Below, piece by piece: positions 52,319-59,578 of a DNA stretch of 64,000 bases. The translations under genes were made by a program, and so were the position numbers. How positions within the stretch are numbered: the first letter of the stretch is position 1; every line of letters starts with the position of its first letter. The DNA is taken from assembly GCA_963765745.1 (NCBI GenBank), contig CAVXXM010000004.1:1-64000 (forward strand), given 5' to 3'. Under the pieces are notes generated by a model, which saw only the letters and a list, made by a program, of their open reading frames with translations, was not told the origin of the DNA and did not search any database. This DNA is from JAHFPN01 sp963765745 (GTDB lineage: Bacteria > Pseudomonadota > Alphaproteobacteria > Rhizobiales > Xanthobacteraceae).

Positions 52319-52999
52319 CTATGCGCGCTCTCGGGTTTTTGTGATTTCGACTGGCAGGCCCGCGATCTTCCATTCGGGCAGGCCGCCATCCAGCCGTCGC
52401 GCCTTCCGTCCCTCGGCTCGAAGCAAGGCAACGGCCTCGAACGCTAGTACGCACCACGGGCCGCGGCAATAAGCGATAATCTCTTGCCGTTTGGGAAGCT
52501 CCGTGAGCCGCTTGCTCAGCTGTGACAAAGGAACATTGATTGCGCCGGGCAGATGTCCGCTGGCGAATTCGTCCTCGGGCCGCACGTCGAGCACGGTCAC
52601 CAGACCGTCCTTGATCCGCGCAAGCAGCTCCACGCGCGAAATCGGCTCGAGGCTGTCGCGATCACGGAAATATCCGGCGACGATCCGCTCGACCTCGGCG
52701 ACTTGATGCTCGGCGACCTCGCGCAGCGATGCGAGCAGGCGCAGTACGTTGTCGTTGGCGATCCGATAAAGCACGCGTCTACCGTCGCGGCGGGCGGTTA
52801 CGAGCCCGGCCTTGCGCAGCGCCTGCAGATGCTGCGACACGCTGGCGAAGGGAATTCCGGTGCGCTCGGCGAGGAGCTCGACGCTCTGCTCGGCCTGGGC
52901 GATGTGCTCCAGCAGATCGAGCCGGTGCTCGCTGCCCAACGCGCGCGCGACGGCGGCGAATTCGGCAAACAGCGCTTTCTTTGGCGATTCCTTGGACAT
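52319..52999 (-). CDS. ArsR-family regulator fused to rhodanese domain
   Basis: A 226-residue two-domain protein. Residues 1-95: ArsR winged helix (AAVARALGSEHRLDLLEHIA, GIPFASVSQHLQALRKAGLV, RRDGRRVLYRIANDNVLRLL). Residues 125-220: rhodanese domain (VTVLDVRPEDEFASGHLPGA, INVPLSQLSKRL) with active loop AYCRGPWCVLAFEAVALLRA, catalytic Cys present plus a second Cys. It likely senses sulfane sulfur and represses the divergent promoters; typical BigR/SqrR regulators use two Cys in the ArsR domain, which are absent here, so sensing may be by the rhodanese. Intact. Confidence 0.88.
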   Translation of the reverse strand: MSKESPKKALFAEFAAVARALGSEHRLDLLEHIAQAEQSVELLAERTGIPFASVSQHLQALRKAGLVTARRDGRRVLYRIANDNVLRLLASLREVAEHQVAEVERIVAGYFRDRDSLEPISRVELLARIKDGLVTVLDVRPEDEFASGHLPGAINVPLSQLSKRLTELPKRQEIIAYCRGPWCVLAFEAVALLRAEGRKARRLDGGLPEWKIAGLPVEITKTRERA

Positions 53000-53011
53000 C
53001 CGATCAGCCTA

Positions 53012-53041
53012 TTGACATTCAATCATTCAATTGAATATTAT
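53012..53041. promoter_or_regulatory. Promoter with palindromic operator between ArsR-rhodanese and dsrE
   Basis: TTGACA at 53012-53017 and TATTAT at 53036-53041 are spaced 18 bases, a likely sigma-70 promoter for dsrE. Between them ATTCAATTGAAT (53025-53036) is a perfect 12-base palindrome, preceded by another ATTCAAT half. The whole 80-base gap is strikingly AT-rich. ArsR-type repressors bind such sites, so autoregulation and control of the plus-strand operon are inferred. Confidence 0.65.
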
Positions 53042-53079
53042 AATCATAGGTAGGCGTCAAGAGCTTTGAGGACAATTCT

Positions 53080-53433
53080 GTGCGGACCCTGATCATCATC
53101 AACGACCCGCCCTACGGCACCGAGCGGCTCTATAACGCGCTGCGGCTGGCGCACGCGTTGCGCAAGGCGAACGACAAGGCCGAGATCACCGTGTTCCTGA
53201 TGGCCGACGCGGTGACCGCCGCCAAGCGCGGGCAGAAGCCGCCGGAGGGCTACTACAACGTCGAGATCATGCTCGGCCGCGTCATCCGCGGCGGCGGCGC
53301 CGTCCTCCTGTGCGGTACCTGCATGGACGCGCGCGGCATGGCCGAGAGCGAAGTGATCGAAGGCGCCAAGCGCAGCAGCATGGACGAGCTCGCGGCCGCG
53401 ACGCTCGCCGCCAGCCGGGTGCTGGTGTTCTGA
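53080..53433 (+). CDS. DsrE family protein
   Basis: A 117-residue DsrE/DsrF-fold protein: RTLIIINDPPYGTERLYNAL, ITVFLMADAVTAAKRGQKPP, GGGAVLLCGTCMDARGMAES with the two Cys of CGTC, and a C-terminus AASRVLVF. DsrE proteins carry sulfane sulfur as a Cys persulfide between enzymes. The start is GTG 53080, 14 bases after GAGG. First gene of the plus-strand sulfur operon. A decayed copy of its last codons occurs at 54636. Confidence 0.85.
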   Translation: MRTLIIINDPPYGTERLYNALRLAHALRKANDKAEITVFLMADAVTAAKRGQKPPEGYYNVEIMLGRVIRGGGAVLLCGTCMDARGMAESEVIEGAKRSSMDELAAATLAASRVLVF

Positions 53434-53474
53434 GACGCCTACTGCCGGACGACGACCGGAATACGGAGGAAACC

Positions 53475-54632
53475 ATGACGACGGCCAAGACCATTCTCGT
53501 CTTGGGGGGTGGCATCGGCGGCATCGTCGCAGCCAGTCTTTTGCGCAAGCGGTTGCCGCGCGCGCATCGGGTCGTTCTGGTGGAGCGCGAGACGCAACAC
53601 GTCTTTCCGCCCTCGCTGCTCTGGGTCATGGTCGGCGCCCGCGGCGGGGAGCAGATTTCGCGTCCGCTCGCGCGCCTCGCCAAATCCGGCATCGAGCTCG
53701 TGTCCGGCGAGATCGAACGCATCGACCCGCAGGCGCGGAGCGCACGCGTGGCCGGGCGCGAAATCGTTGCGGACTACATGGTGGTCGCGCTCGGCGCGGA
53801 ACTGGCGCCGGAAACGATCCCTGGTCTCGCCGAAGCCGGGTACAATTTCTACACCCTCGATGGGGCGCTAGAGCTTGAGCGCGCGCGTACTGGCCAGCAA
53901 CAAGGACGCTTTGTTGTGCTTGTCGCCGGCATCCCGTTCAAGTGCCCGGCGGCACCTTACGAGGGCGCGATGTTGTTGTTGGCGGACTTGCGCGGCCGCG
54001 GCTTGCACGAGCGCGTTTCGGTCGACCTCTACACGCCCGAGCCGGGGCCGATGCCCGTGGCCGGACCAGCGGTGTCCGCCGAGGTGCGCCAACTGGTCGA
54101 AAGCACGGGTGTGCGTGTGCACACCGAGGAACAAGTGACCAAGGTCGACCCCGCGGCACGGCTAATTCATTTCAAGAGCGGCACGACTGCCTCCTTCGAC
54201 CTCCTTGCCTATGTGCCGCCGCACCGTGCTCCGGCCGTGGTACGCGCGGCCGGTCTGGTCGGCGATTCGGGGTGGATACCCGTAAACCGGCAGACGCTCG
54301 AGACGAAATTCGCCGGCGTCTACGCCATCGGCGATGTTACCGGTATTCCGCTGGTGACCGGCAAGCCGCTGCCCAAGGCCGGCGTATTCGCGCATGGCGA
54401 GGCGGAGGTGGTGGCCAACAACATCGTGCACGCCATCACCGGTGAGGGCGCGCCCCGCGCATTCGAAGGTCACGGCTCCTGTTTCATCGAAATCGGCGAT
54501 GGTCGTGCCGGCTTTGGCAGCGGCAATTTCTATGCGGAGCCGGCGCCGCAGATCGGTCTGCGCGCGCCAGGACTGCTGCTGCATCTGGGCAAGATCGCCT
54601 ACGAGAAGTACTGGCTCTACCGGTGGTTCTAA
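53475..54632 (+). CDS. SQR-like FAD/NAD(P)-dependent oxidoreductase
   Basis: A 385-residue flavoprotein of the sulfide:quinone reductase / flavocytochrome c group. The dinucleotide fold ILVLGGGIGGIVAASLLRKR, VVLVERETQHVFPPSLLWVM, a central VLVAGIPFKCPAAPYEGAML with one redox-type Cys, FAGVYAIGDVTGIPLVTGKP (FAD ribityl Asp) and a C-terminal amphipathic end. SQRs need two or three Cys; only that Cys and one in GHGSCFIE are seen, so oxidising sulfide to persulfide is likely but not proven. GGAGGAAACC precedes ATG 53475. Confidence 0.8.
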   Translation: MTTAKTILVLGGGIGGIVAASLLRKRLPRAHRVVLVERETQHVFPPSLLWVMVGARGGEQISRPLARLAKSGIELVSGEIERIDPQARSARVAGREIVADYMVVALGAELAPETIPGLAEAGYNFYTLDGALELERARTGQQQGRFVVLVAGIPFKCPAAPYEGAMLLLADLRGRGLHERVSVDLYTPEPGPMPVAGPAVSAEVRQLVESTGVRVHTEEQVTKVDPAARLIHFKSGTTASFDLLAYVPPHRAPAVVRAAGLVGDSGWIPVNRQTLETKFAGVYAIGDVTGIPLVTGKPLPKAGVFAHGEAEVVANNIVHAITGEGAPRAFEGHGSCFIEIGDGRAGFGSGNFYAEPAPQIGLRAPGLLLHLGKIAYEKYWLYRWF

Positions 54633-54635
54633 TGC

Positions 54636-54671
54636 GCCGCGCTCTCCGCAAACCGCGTGCTGGTGTTCTGA
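54636..54671 (+). pseudogene. Remnant of a second dsrE 3' end
   Basis: These 36 bases, in frame, encode AALSANRVLVF plus TGA. The intact dsrE ends AATLAASRVLVF plus TGA, and its last 14 bases match exactly. The copy sits between the SQR-like gene and the MBL gene, where no reason for such a sequence exists. It suggests dsrE once directly preceded the MBL gene and that a segment ending in the SQR gene was inserted by recombination at dsrE. Confidence 0.6.
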
Positions 54672-54686
54672 ATAAGGGAGTATCCG

Positions 54687-55427
54687 ATGATCCTGCGACA
54701 ATTCCTCAACCAAGATCCGGTCGCCATTTCCTATCTGTTCGGCTGCGGCGGTCGCGCCACCGGGGCGGTGGTCGATCCGATCGGCGACGAAACGAAGTAT
54801 CTGCGCGCCGCCGAGGAGGCCGGCATGCGTATCCGCTACGTCTTCGACACGCATCTGCACGCCGATCATCTGTCTGCCGGCCGAAAGCTCGCGGCCGCAG
54901 CCGGCGGCGAATATGTTCTGTTCGCTGAAGCGCCGGCGAACTACGCGTTCCGTGGCGTCCGCGACGGCGAGCGGCTGGAGCTCGGCAATGTCGCGGTCGA
55001 GATTTTGCACACGCCCGGCCACACGCCCGAGCACATTTCCCTGCTCGTCACCGACCGCACCCGCTCCGACGAGCCCTGGTTCGTCTTGACCGGCCATACG
55101 CTCATGGTTGGCGATCTCGGCCGGACAGAACTTGCCACCAGCGCGGAAGACGGAGCGCGCAGCCTGTTCGGCAGCGTGCAGCGACTGAAGGCGTTGCCCG
55201 ATTATTTGGAAGTCCTTCCTGGCGCCTATGCGGGTTCGGTCTGCGGTCGCAGCTTGAGCGGCAAGCCGGCCTCGACCATCGGTTTCGAGAAGCGCCACAA
55301 CAAGGCGTTTCGCATCGGCAATGAGGAAGCGTTTTTGCGCTTCATGCTCGAGGAGGTTCCGCCCGCTCCGCCGGGGGCAAAGGAAATCCGCGCCGCCAAT
55401 TCGGGCATGACGTCGACATCGGCATGA
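54687..55427 (+). CDS. MBL-fold persulfide dioxygenase / Blh-like protein
   Basis: A 246-residue metallo-beta-lactamase-fold protein of the ETHE1/Blh type, oxidising glutathione persulfide to sulfite. FLNQDPVAISYLFGCGGRAT, the metal motif FDTHLHADHLSAGRKLA, EILHTPGHTPEHISLLV, and FVLTGHTLMVGDLGRTELAT supply His/Asp iron ligands. Blh is the usual partner of BigR in rhizobia. ATG 54687; its stop overlaps the MFS start (ATGA). Product sulfite could be exported by the next gene. Confidence 0.85.
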   Translation: MILRQFLNQDPVAISYLFGCGGRATGAVVDPIGDETKYLRAAEEAGMRIRYVFDTHLHADHLSAGRKLAAAAGGEYVLFAEAPANYAFRGVRDGERLELGNVAVEILHTPGHTPEHISLLVTDRTRSDEPWFVLTGHTLMVGDLGRTELATSAEDGARSLFGSVQRLKALPDYLEVLPGAYAGSVCGRSLSGKPASTIGFEKRHNKAFRIGNEEAFLRFMLEEVPPAPPGAKEIRAANSGMTSTSA

Positions 55428-56704
55428 CCACCGGCAGAGCCCCCAGCGCGATCGTGCCGGCCGCGAGAAACGTTGTTCTCGGGCTCGCGGCCAATTGGCC
55501 ACAATTTGCGCTGCTCATTTTGATCAACGCCTTCGTCGGCGGCATGGTCGGCATCGAGCGTACGGTCGTGCCGTTGATCGGCGCCGAGGAGTTCGGCATC
55601 GCTTCGACCACGCTCGTAGTTTCCTTCATCGTCAGCTTCGGTGTGGTCAAGGCGCTCGCCAATCTCGTCTCGGGGCAATTGGCGGACATCTGGGGCCGCA
55701 AACGCGTGCTGGTCCTGGGCTGGCTGATCGGCTTGCCGGTGCCGTTCATGATCATCTGGGCGCCAAGCTGGGGCTGGGTGATCGCGGCCAATGTCTTGCT
55801 CGGGATCAACCAGGGCCTCGCTTGGTCGATGACCGTGATCATGAAGATCGATCTGGTGGGGCCGAAGTCGCGCGGCCTGGCCGTCGGCCTCAACGAGTTC
55901 GCCGGCTATCTCGCGGTCGGCCTCACCGCCTTCCTCACCGGCTACCTCGCCTCGCGCTACGGGCTGCGGCCGGCACCGATCTATCTCGGCATCGCCTATG
56001 CGCTGATCGGCACGGTGCTTTCGGTCGCGCTCGTCCGCGACACCCGCGAGCATGTGCGTCTGGAGATGCGCGAGAGCACTGCACCGGCGAGCACGCTCGG
56101 CTTCTGGCAGGTCTTCGCGCTTACCTCGTTCCGCGACCGCAATCTGTTCAGCGCGTCGCAGGCCGGGCTCGTGAACAACCTCAATGACGGCATGAGCTGG
56201 GGGATCTTTCCGCTGTTCTATGCCGCCTTCGGCCTCGGCATGGAGCGCATCGGCATTCTCAGTGCGGTGTATCCGGCGGCCTGGGGCGTTCTCCAGGTCG
56301 CGACCGGCCCGCTGAGCGACCGCTGGGGCCGCAAGGGCCTGATCGTCGGCGGCATGTGGATACAGGCCGCCGGCCTGTTGCTCACAGCGTTGACCCGCGA
56401 TTTCCAATGGTGGCTCGCCGGCAGCCTGCTGCTCGGGCTCGGCACCGCCATGGTCTATCCGAGCCTGATCGCCGCGGTATCCGACGCTTCGCATCCGAGC
56501 TGGCGCGCGCGCTCGCTCAGCGTCTACCGCTTCTGGCGCGACCTCGGTTATGCGATCGGCGCGCTCTTAGCAGGGCTAATCGCCGATCTGTTCGGGTTTT
56601 CCTGGGCCATTGCTGCGATTGCCGCCTTGACCTTCCTGTCCGGTGCGGTTGTGGCCGTGTCCCTGCGCGAGCCCGCGTCGGCGATCGACGCTCGATCCAG
56701 TTGA
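55424..56704 (+). CDS. MFS transporter
   Basis: A 426-residue major facilitator with about 12 helices and the loop 2-3 signature LADIWGRKRVLVLGWLIGLP, repeated in the second half as LSDRWGRKGLIVGGMWIQAA. Other blocks: ILINAFVGGMVGIERTVVPL and LGINQGLAWSMTVIMKIDLV. It overlaps the MBL gene by ATGA, so it belongs to the sulfur operon; export of sulfite or another product is inferred from context. Related MFS genes are seen beside rhodanese and Blh genes. Intact. Confidence 0.85.
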   Translation: MTTGRAPSAIVPAARNVVLGLAANWPQFALLILINAFVGGMVGIERTVVPLIGAEEFGIASTTLVVSFIVSFGVVKALANLVSGQLADIWGRKRVLVLGWLIGLPVPFMIIWAPSWGWVIAANVLLGINQGLAWSMTVIMKIDLVGPKSRGLAVGLNEFAGYLAVGLTAFLTGYLASRYGLRPAPIYLGIAYALIGTVLSVALVRDTREHVRLEMRESTAPASTLGFWQVFALTSFRDRNLFSASQAGLVNNLNDGMSWGIFPLFYAAFGLGMERIGILSAVYPAAWGVLQVATGPLSDRWGRKGLIVGGMWIQAAGLLLTALTRDFQWWLAGSLLLGLGTAMVYPSLIAAVSDASHPSWRARSLSVYRFWRDLGYAIGALLAGLIADLFGFSWAIAAIAALTFLSGAVVAVSLREPASAIDARSS

Positions 56705-56720
56705 AGCTTCGAAGGCCGGC

Positions 56721-57335
56721 TCAGCGCGCGTGCTTGCCCACGCTCCAGCCGCGCGGGGCGAGGAATTTCTCGCCGACTTCGATCGGCTCGGCCTCGAGCG
56801 GCGTAGCCATAGTGTCGTTCCAGCGATTGAGGAAGCCGAACACGGCGATCACGCCGACGATCTCGACAATCTGCTCCTCGCTCCAGTGCTTCTTGAGTTC
56901 GGCGAACATCTCGTCGCTGACCGCGTTCGGCACCGCGCCGGCGGCGAGTGCCAGATCGAGCGCGGCGCGCTCGCCGGCGGAAAACAGCGGGCTCGTCGGA
57001 TAATCCCAGATCGCCGCGACCCGGGCCTCGTCCACGCCGAACAGCAGCGCGCCGCCGGCCGTATGCGCCATGCAATATTGGCAGCCGGCCGAGCGGCTCG
57101 CCACGTGGGCGATCAGCCGCTTGAAGCCGCGGTCGACCGCGCCGCCTGGTTCCCAGATCGCGCCTGTGAGCTGCGCCAGCGCCTTCACCATTTTCGGCTT
57201 GCGCTGCATGATCAGCACGCTGTTCGGAATGAAGCCGAGGTTCTTCCGGTACACTTCGAAGGTCTCCTTCAGTTCAGGCGAGTGCTCGGGCGGCAGCGGC
57301 GCGAGCCGCGGGGCCGGTTTGACACGCAGGTTCAT
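56721..57335 (-). CDS. AhpD/carboxymuconolactone decarboxylase family protein
   Basis: A 204-residue all-helical peroxidase-like protein: PELKETFEVYRKNLGFIPNS, VLIMQRKPKMVKALAQLTGA, ASRSAGCQYCMAHTAGGALL with the CxxC reducing motif, and a C-terminal second half (IVEIVGVIAVFGFLNRWNDT). AhpD-like enzymes reduce peroxides using the Cys pair. ATG 57335. Divergent from a TetR gene and probably controlled by it; a peroxiredoxin follows that TetR, which supports an antioxidant role. Confidence 0.83.
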   Translation of the reverse strand: MNLRVKPAPRLAPLPPEHSPELKETFEVYRKNLGFIPNSVLIMQRKPKMVKALAQLTGAIWEPGGAVDRGFKRLIAHVASRSAGCQYCMAHTAGGALLFGVDEARVAAIWDYPTSPLFSAGERAALDLALAAGAVPNAVSDEMFAELKKHWSEEQIVEIVGVIAVFGFLNRWNDTMATPLEAEPIEVGEKFLAPRGWSVGKHAR

Positions 57336-57394
57336 GATCGCCACCTCGAAGGTTCGGCAGCCGGGGGAAGCTCGGCGAGCCAGTATAGACATTT

Positions 57395-57410
57395 TGTAGC
57401 GTTCGTTACA
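57395..57410. promoter_or_regulatory. Imperfect inverted repeat, candidate TetR operator
   Basis: TGTAGCGTTCGTTACA is an imperfect palindrome (12 of 16 positions pair) in the 126-base gap between the divergent AhpD-like and TetR genes, followed by TAACGTCAATG. Size and location suit a TetR operator controlling both. Inferred. Confidence 0.4.
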
Positions 57411-57461
57411 TAACGTCAATGAAATTTCCCGTTTCTGCTCCGGCTGCGAACGGAGGAGCCC

Positions 57462-58043
57462 TTGCCGCGACCCCGTGCATTTGAAGAGGGCGTTGCCCTC
57501 GACGCCGCAATCGATTGTTTCTGGAGTCGCGGTTACGAGGCAACCTCGGTGCGCGATCTCAGCGAGCGCATGGGGATCGGCGGCACCAGCCTCTACAACG
57601 CGTTCGGCGACAAGCGCGCGCTCTTCGTGCAGGCGCTCGAGCGCTACATGGACCGGGCCACGCGCGAACGCATCCGCCGGCTGGAAACGTCGCTGCCGCC
57701 CAAGCAGGCTATCCGTCAATTCTTCCGCGAAATCGTCGAACGCGCGGTGAACGACCGCGACCGCCGCGGCTGTTTTCTCATCAATTCCGCGCTGGAGGTG
57801 GCGCCGCACGATGCCGAACTCGGCGCCGAGATCGCGGAGCGACTCGGCGAGATCGAGGCATTCCTGCGGCGCTCCGTGCAGGCGGCCCAGGCCGACGGCA
57901 GCGTGCCGAAGGATCGCAACAGCCGCGAGATCGCCCGGCTGCTGCTCGGCGTCCTGCTCGGCATCCGCGTGCTCGCGCGCTCCAAGCCCGACCGCGCGCT
58001 GCTCGAAGGCGTGGTGCGGCCCGCGCTCGCGCTGCTCAACTGA
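57462..58043 (+). CDS. TetR family transcriptional regulator
   Basis: A 193-residue regulator starting at TTG 57462 (GGAGGAG upstream): RPRAFEEGVALDAAIDCFWS, RGYEATSVRDLSERMGIGGT, SLYNAFGDKRALFVQALERY (HTH), then GCFLINSALEVAPHDAELGA, the pattern of the TetR_C_16-like subfamily responding to electrophiles or peroxides. The Cys in RRGCFLINSA is a candidate sensor. It lies 30 bases upstream of the peroxiredoxin gene. Confidence 0.88.
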   Translation: MPRPRAFEEGVALDAAIDCFWSRGYEATSVRDLSERMGIGGTSLYNAFGDKRALFVQALERYMDRATRERIRRLETSLPPKQAIRQFFREIVERAVNDRDRRGCFLINSALEVAPHDAELGAEIAERLGEIEAFLRRSVQAAQADGSVPKDRNSREIARLLLGVLLGIRVLARSKPDRALLEGVVRPALALLN

Positions 58044-58072
58044 ACAACCGGAATTCGACGGGAGGATCAACG

Positions 58073-58594
58073 ATGTCGGTGCCAACCAAGTTGCAGGCCG
58101 GGGCAGAGTTCCCGGCGCTTACGCTGCCCAAGGTCGGCGGTGGCGAAGTCAAGATCGGCGGCGCCGGCCGCTGGCAGATGCTCGTGGTCTATCGCGGCCA
58201 GCATTGCCCCATTTGCCGCAAATACCTGAAGACCCTCGACGGCTTGCTCGAAGAGTACCGCGCCGCCGACATCGACGTGGCGGTGGTCTCCGGCGACCAG
58301 CGCGAAAAAGCCGAGACCGAGGTGGCTGAGGAGAATTGGCATTTCCCCACCGGCTATGGCCTGACGCTCGATCAGATGCGCACGCTCGGCCTCTACATCT
58401 CCAATCCACGCAACCCGCCGGAAACCGACAAGCAGTTCCCCGAGCCGGGTCTGTTTGTCATCAATGCCGAGGGCAAGGCGCACGTCATCGACATTTCGAA
58501 TGCGCCGTTCGCGCGCCCTGATCTGGCGCAGGTGCTGAACGGCATCAAGTTCGCGCGCGAGAAGAAATTTCCCGTTCGCGGCACGGTGGACTGA
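58073..58594 (+). CDS. Peroxiredoxin-like AhpC/TSA family protein
   Basis: A 173-residue thioredoxin-fold protein: KLQAGAEFPALTLPKVGGGE, LVVYRGQHCPICRKYLKTLD with CPIC (peroxidatic Cys plus resolving Cys in a CxxC), DVAVVSGDQREKAETEVAEE, and GLFVINAEGKAHVIDISNAP. It should reduce alkyl peroxides. GGGAGGATC precedes ATG 58073. With the TetR gene and the AhpD-like gene it forms a small peroxide-defence unit. Confidence 0.85.
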   Translation: MSVPTKLQAGAEFPALTLPKVGGGEVKIGGAGRWQMLVVYRGQHCPICRKYLKTLDGLLEEYRAADIDVAVVSGDQREKAETEVAEENWHFPTGYGLTLDQMRTLGLYISNPRNPPETDKQFPEPGLFVINAEGKAHVIDISNAPFARPDLAQVLNGIKFAREKKFPVRGTVD

Positions 58595-58615
58595 CCGGCG
58601 CGGGCGCCGGCTCGT

Positions 58616-59506
58616 TCATTCGATCGGCGCCCGCGGTAGCTTGGCTTCGCCCTTCTCCATCGCGAAGCTGTAGTCGAGCGAGTACCACTCGCCCTTCACG
58701 TCCGGCGCCGGCGCGTTGCCGTCGTGGCGCACATAGTCGCCGACCAGCGCGCGGGTGACGCCGAACTGCACGTCGCTGTCGAGGTACGGCGCGCCCTTCA
58801 CATAGACCTGCGAGATCAGCGTCTTGAAGCCGGGCTTGTAGATCAGGAAATGCAGATGTGCCGGGCGCATGTTGTGGCGCCCTTGCGCGGCCAGAAGCTC
58901 GCCGACCGGCCCGTCGATCGGGATCGGATAGCCCGCCGGCAGGATCGAGCGAAACCCGAAGCGGCCGTCCTTGCCGGTGGTGAGCTTGCCGCGCAGGTTC
59001 ATTCCCGTCAGTTTCGGGTCCTGGTTGTCGTAGAGCCCTTCGGTCGAGGATTGCCAGACGTCCACCTCGGCGTCCGCGATCGGCTGCTTCGCGCCGTCGA
59101 TCACGCGTGCGTTCACGAACAGCACCGGCCCCGGCATCGGCGTGAACACGATGCTGCCGCCGTTCTGCACGCGCGGCGAGTTCAGCCGCCAGAACGGCCC
59201 GAGCATGTTGGCGGAGGTCTCGCTCTGGCCTTTGTTGCCGTTGTTCAGCAGACAGATCAGGCTCGAGAACCCGAGCGAGCCCGCCATCAGCACCGCCTCG
59301 TTGTGTTTGGCGTTGGTGTGCTGCCCGATGGCATTCACATAGGCGCAGGCCTGGTGGAATTCCTCCTCGGTCAGTTTCACGTCGCGCGCGAAATCGTGCA
59401 GGTGGTGCACCAGCGCGCCGATGATCTCGCGGAAGCGGGCGTTCGGCGCGCGCTTCAGCTCGTCCAGCACCGCCGTCGTCACCATCTCCTGGTTTTCGAT
59501 GATCAT
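58616..59506 (-). CDS. Intradiol ring-cleavage dioxygenase
   Basis: A 296-residue catechol or hydroxyquinol 1,2-dioxygenase-like enzyme. The helical N-terminal domain (RFREIIGALVHHLHDFARDV, EEFHQACAYVNAIGQHTNAK) is followed by the beta-sandwich with iron ligands: DVWQSSTEGLYDNQ (Tyr), FRSILPAGYPIPIDGPVGEL (Tyr) and NMRPAHLHFLIYKPGFKTLI (His, His). No beta-ketoadipate genes are adjacent, so the catechol source is open. Convergent with the peroxiredoxin. Intact. Confidence 0.88.
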   Translation of the reverse strand: MIIENQEMVTTAVLDELKRAPNARFREIIGALVHHLHDFARDVKLTEEEFHQACAYVNAIGQHTNAKHNEAVLMAGSLGFSSLICLLNNGNKGQSETSANMLGPFWRLNSPRVQNGGSIVFTPMPGPVLFVNARVIDGAKQPIADAEVDVWQSSTEGLYDNQDPKLTGMNLRGKLTTGKDGRFGFRSILPAGYPIPIDGPVGELLAAQGRHNMRPAHLHFLIYKPGFKTLISQVYVKGAPYLDSDVQFGVTRALVGDYVRHDGNAPAPDVKGEWYSLDYSFAMEKGEAKLPRAPIE

Positions 59507-59578
59507 AGTCGCCTCCCGGGCACCGAGCGTGCGCGATCCCTAAAGGAAAGCGCCCGTCCCAGGCAAGGGCGGCGGGCC

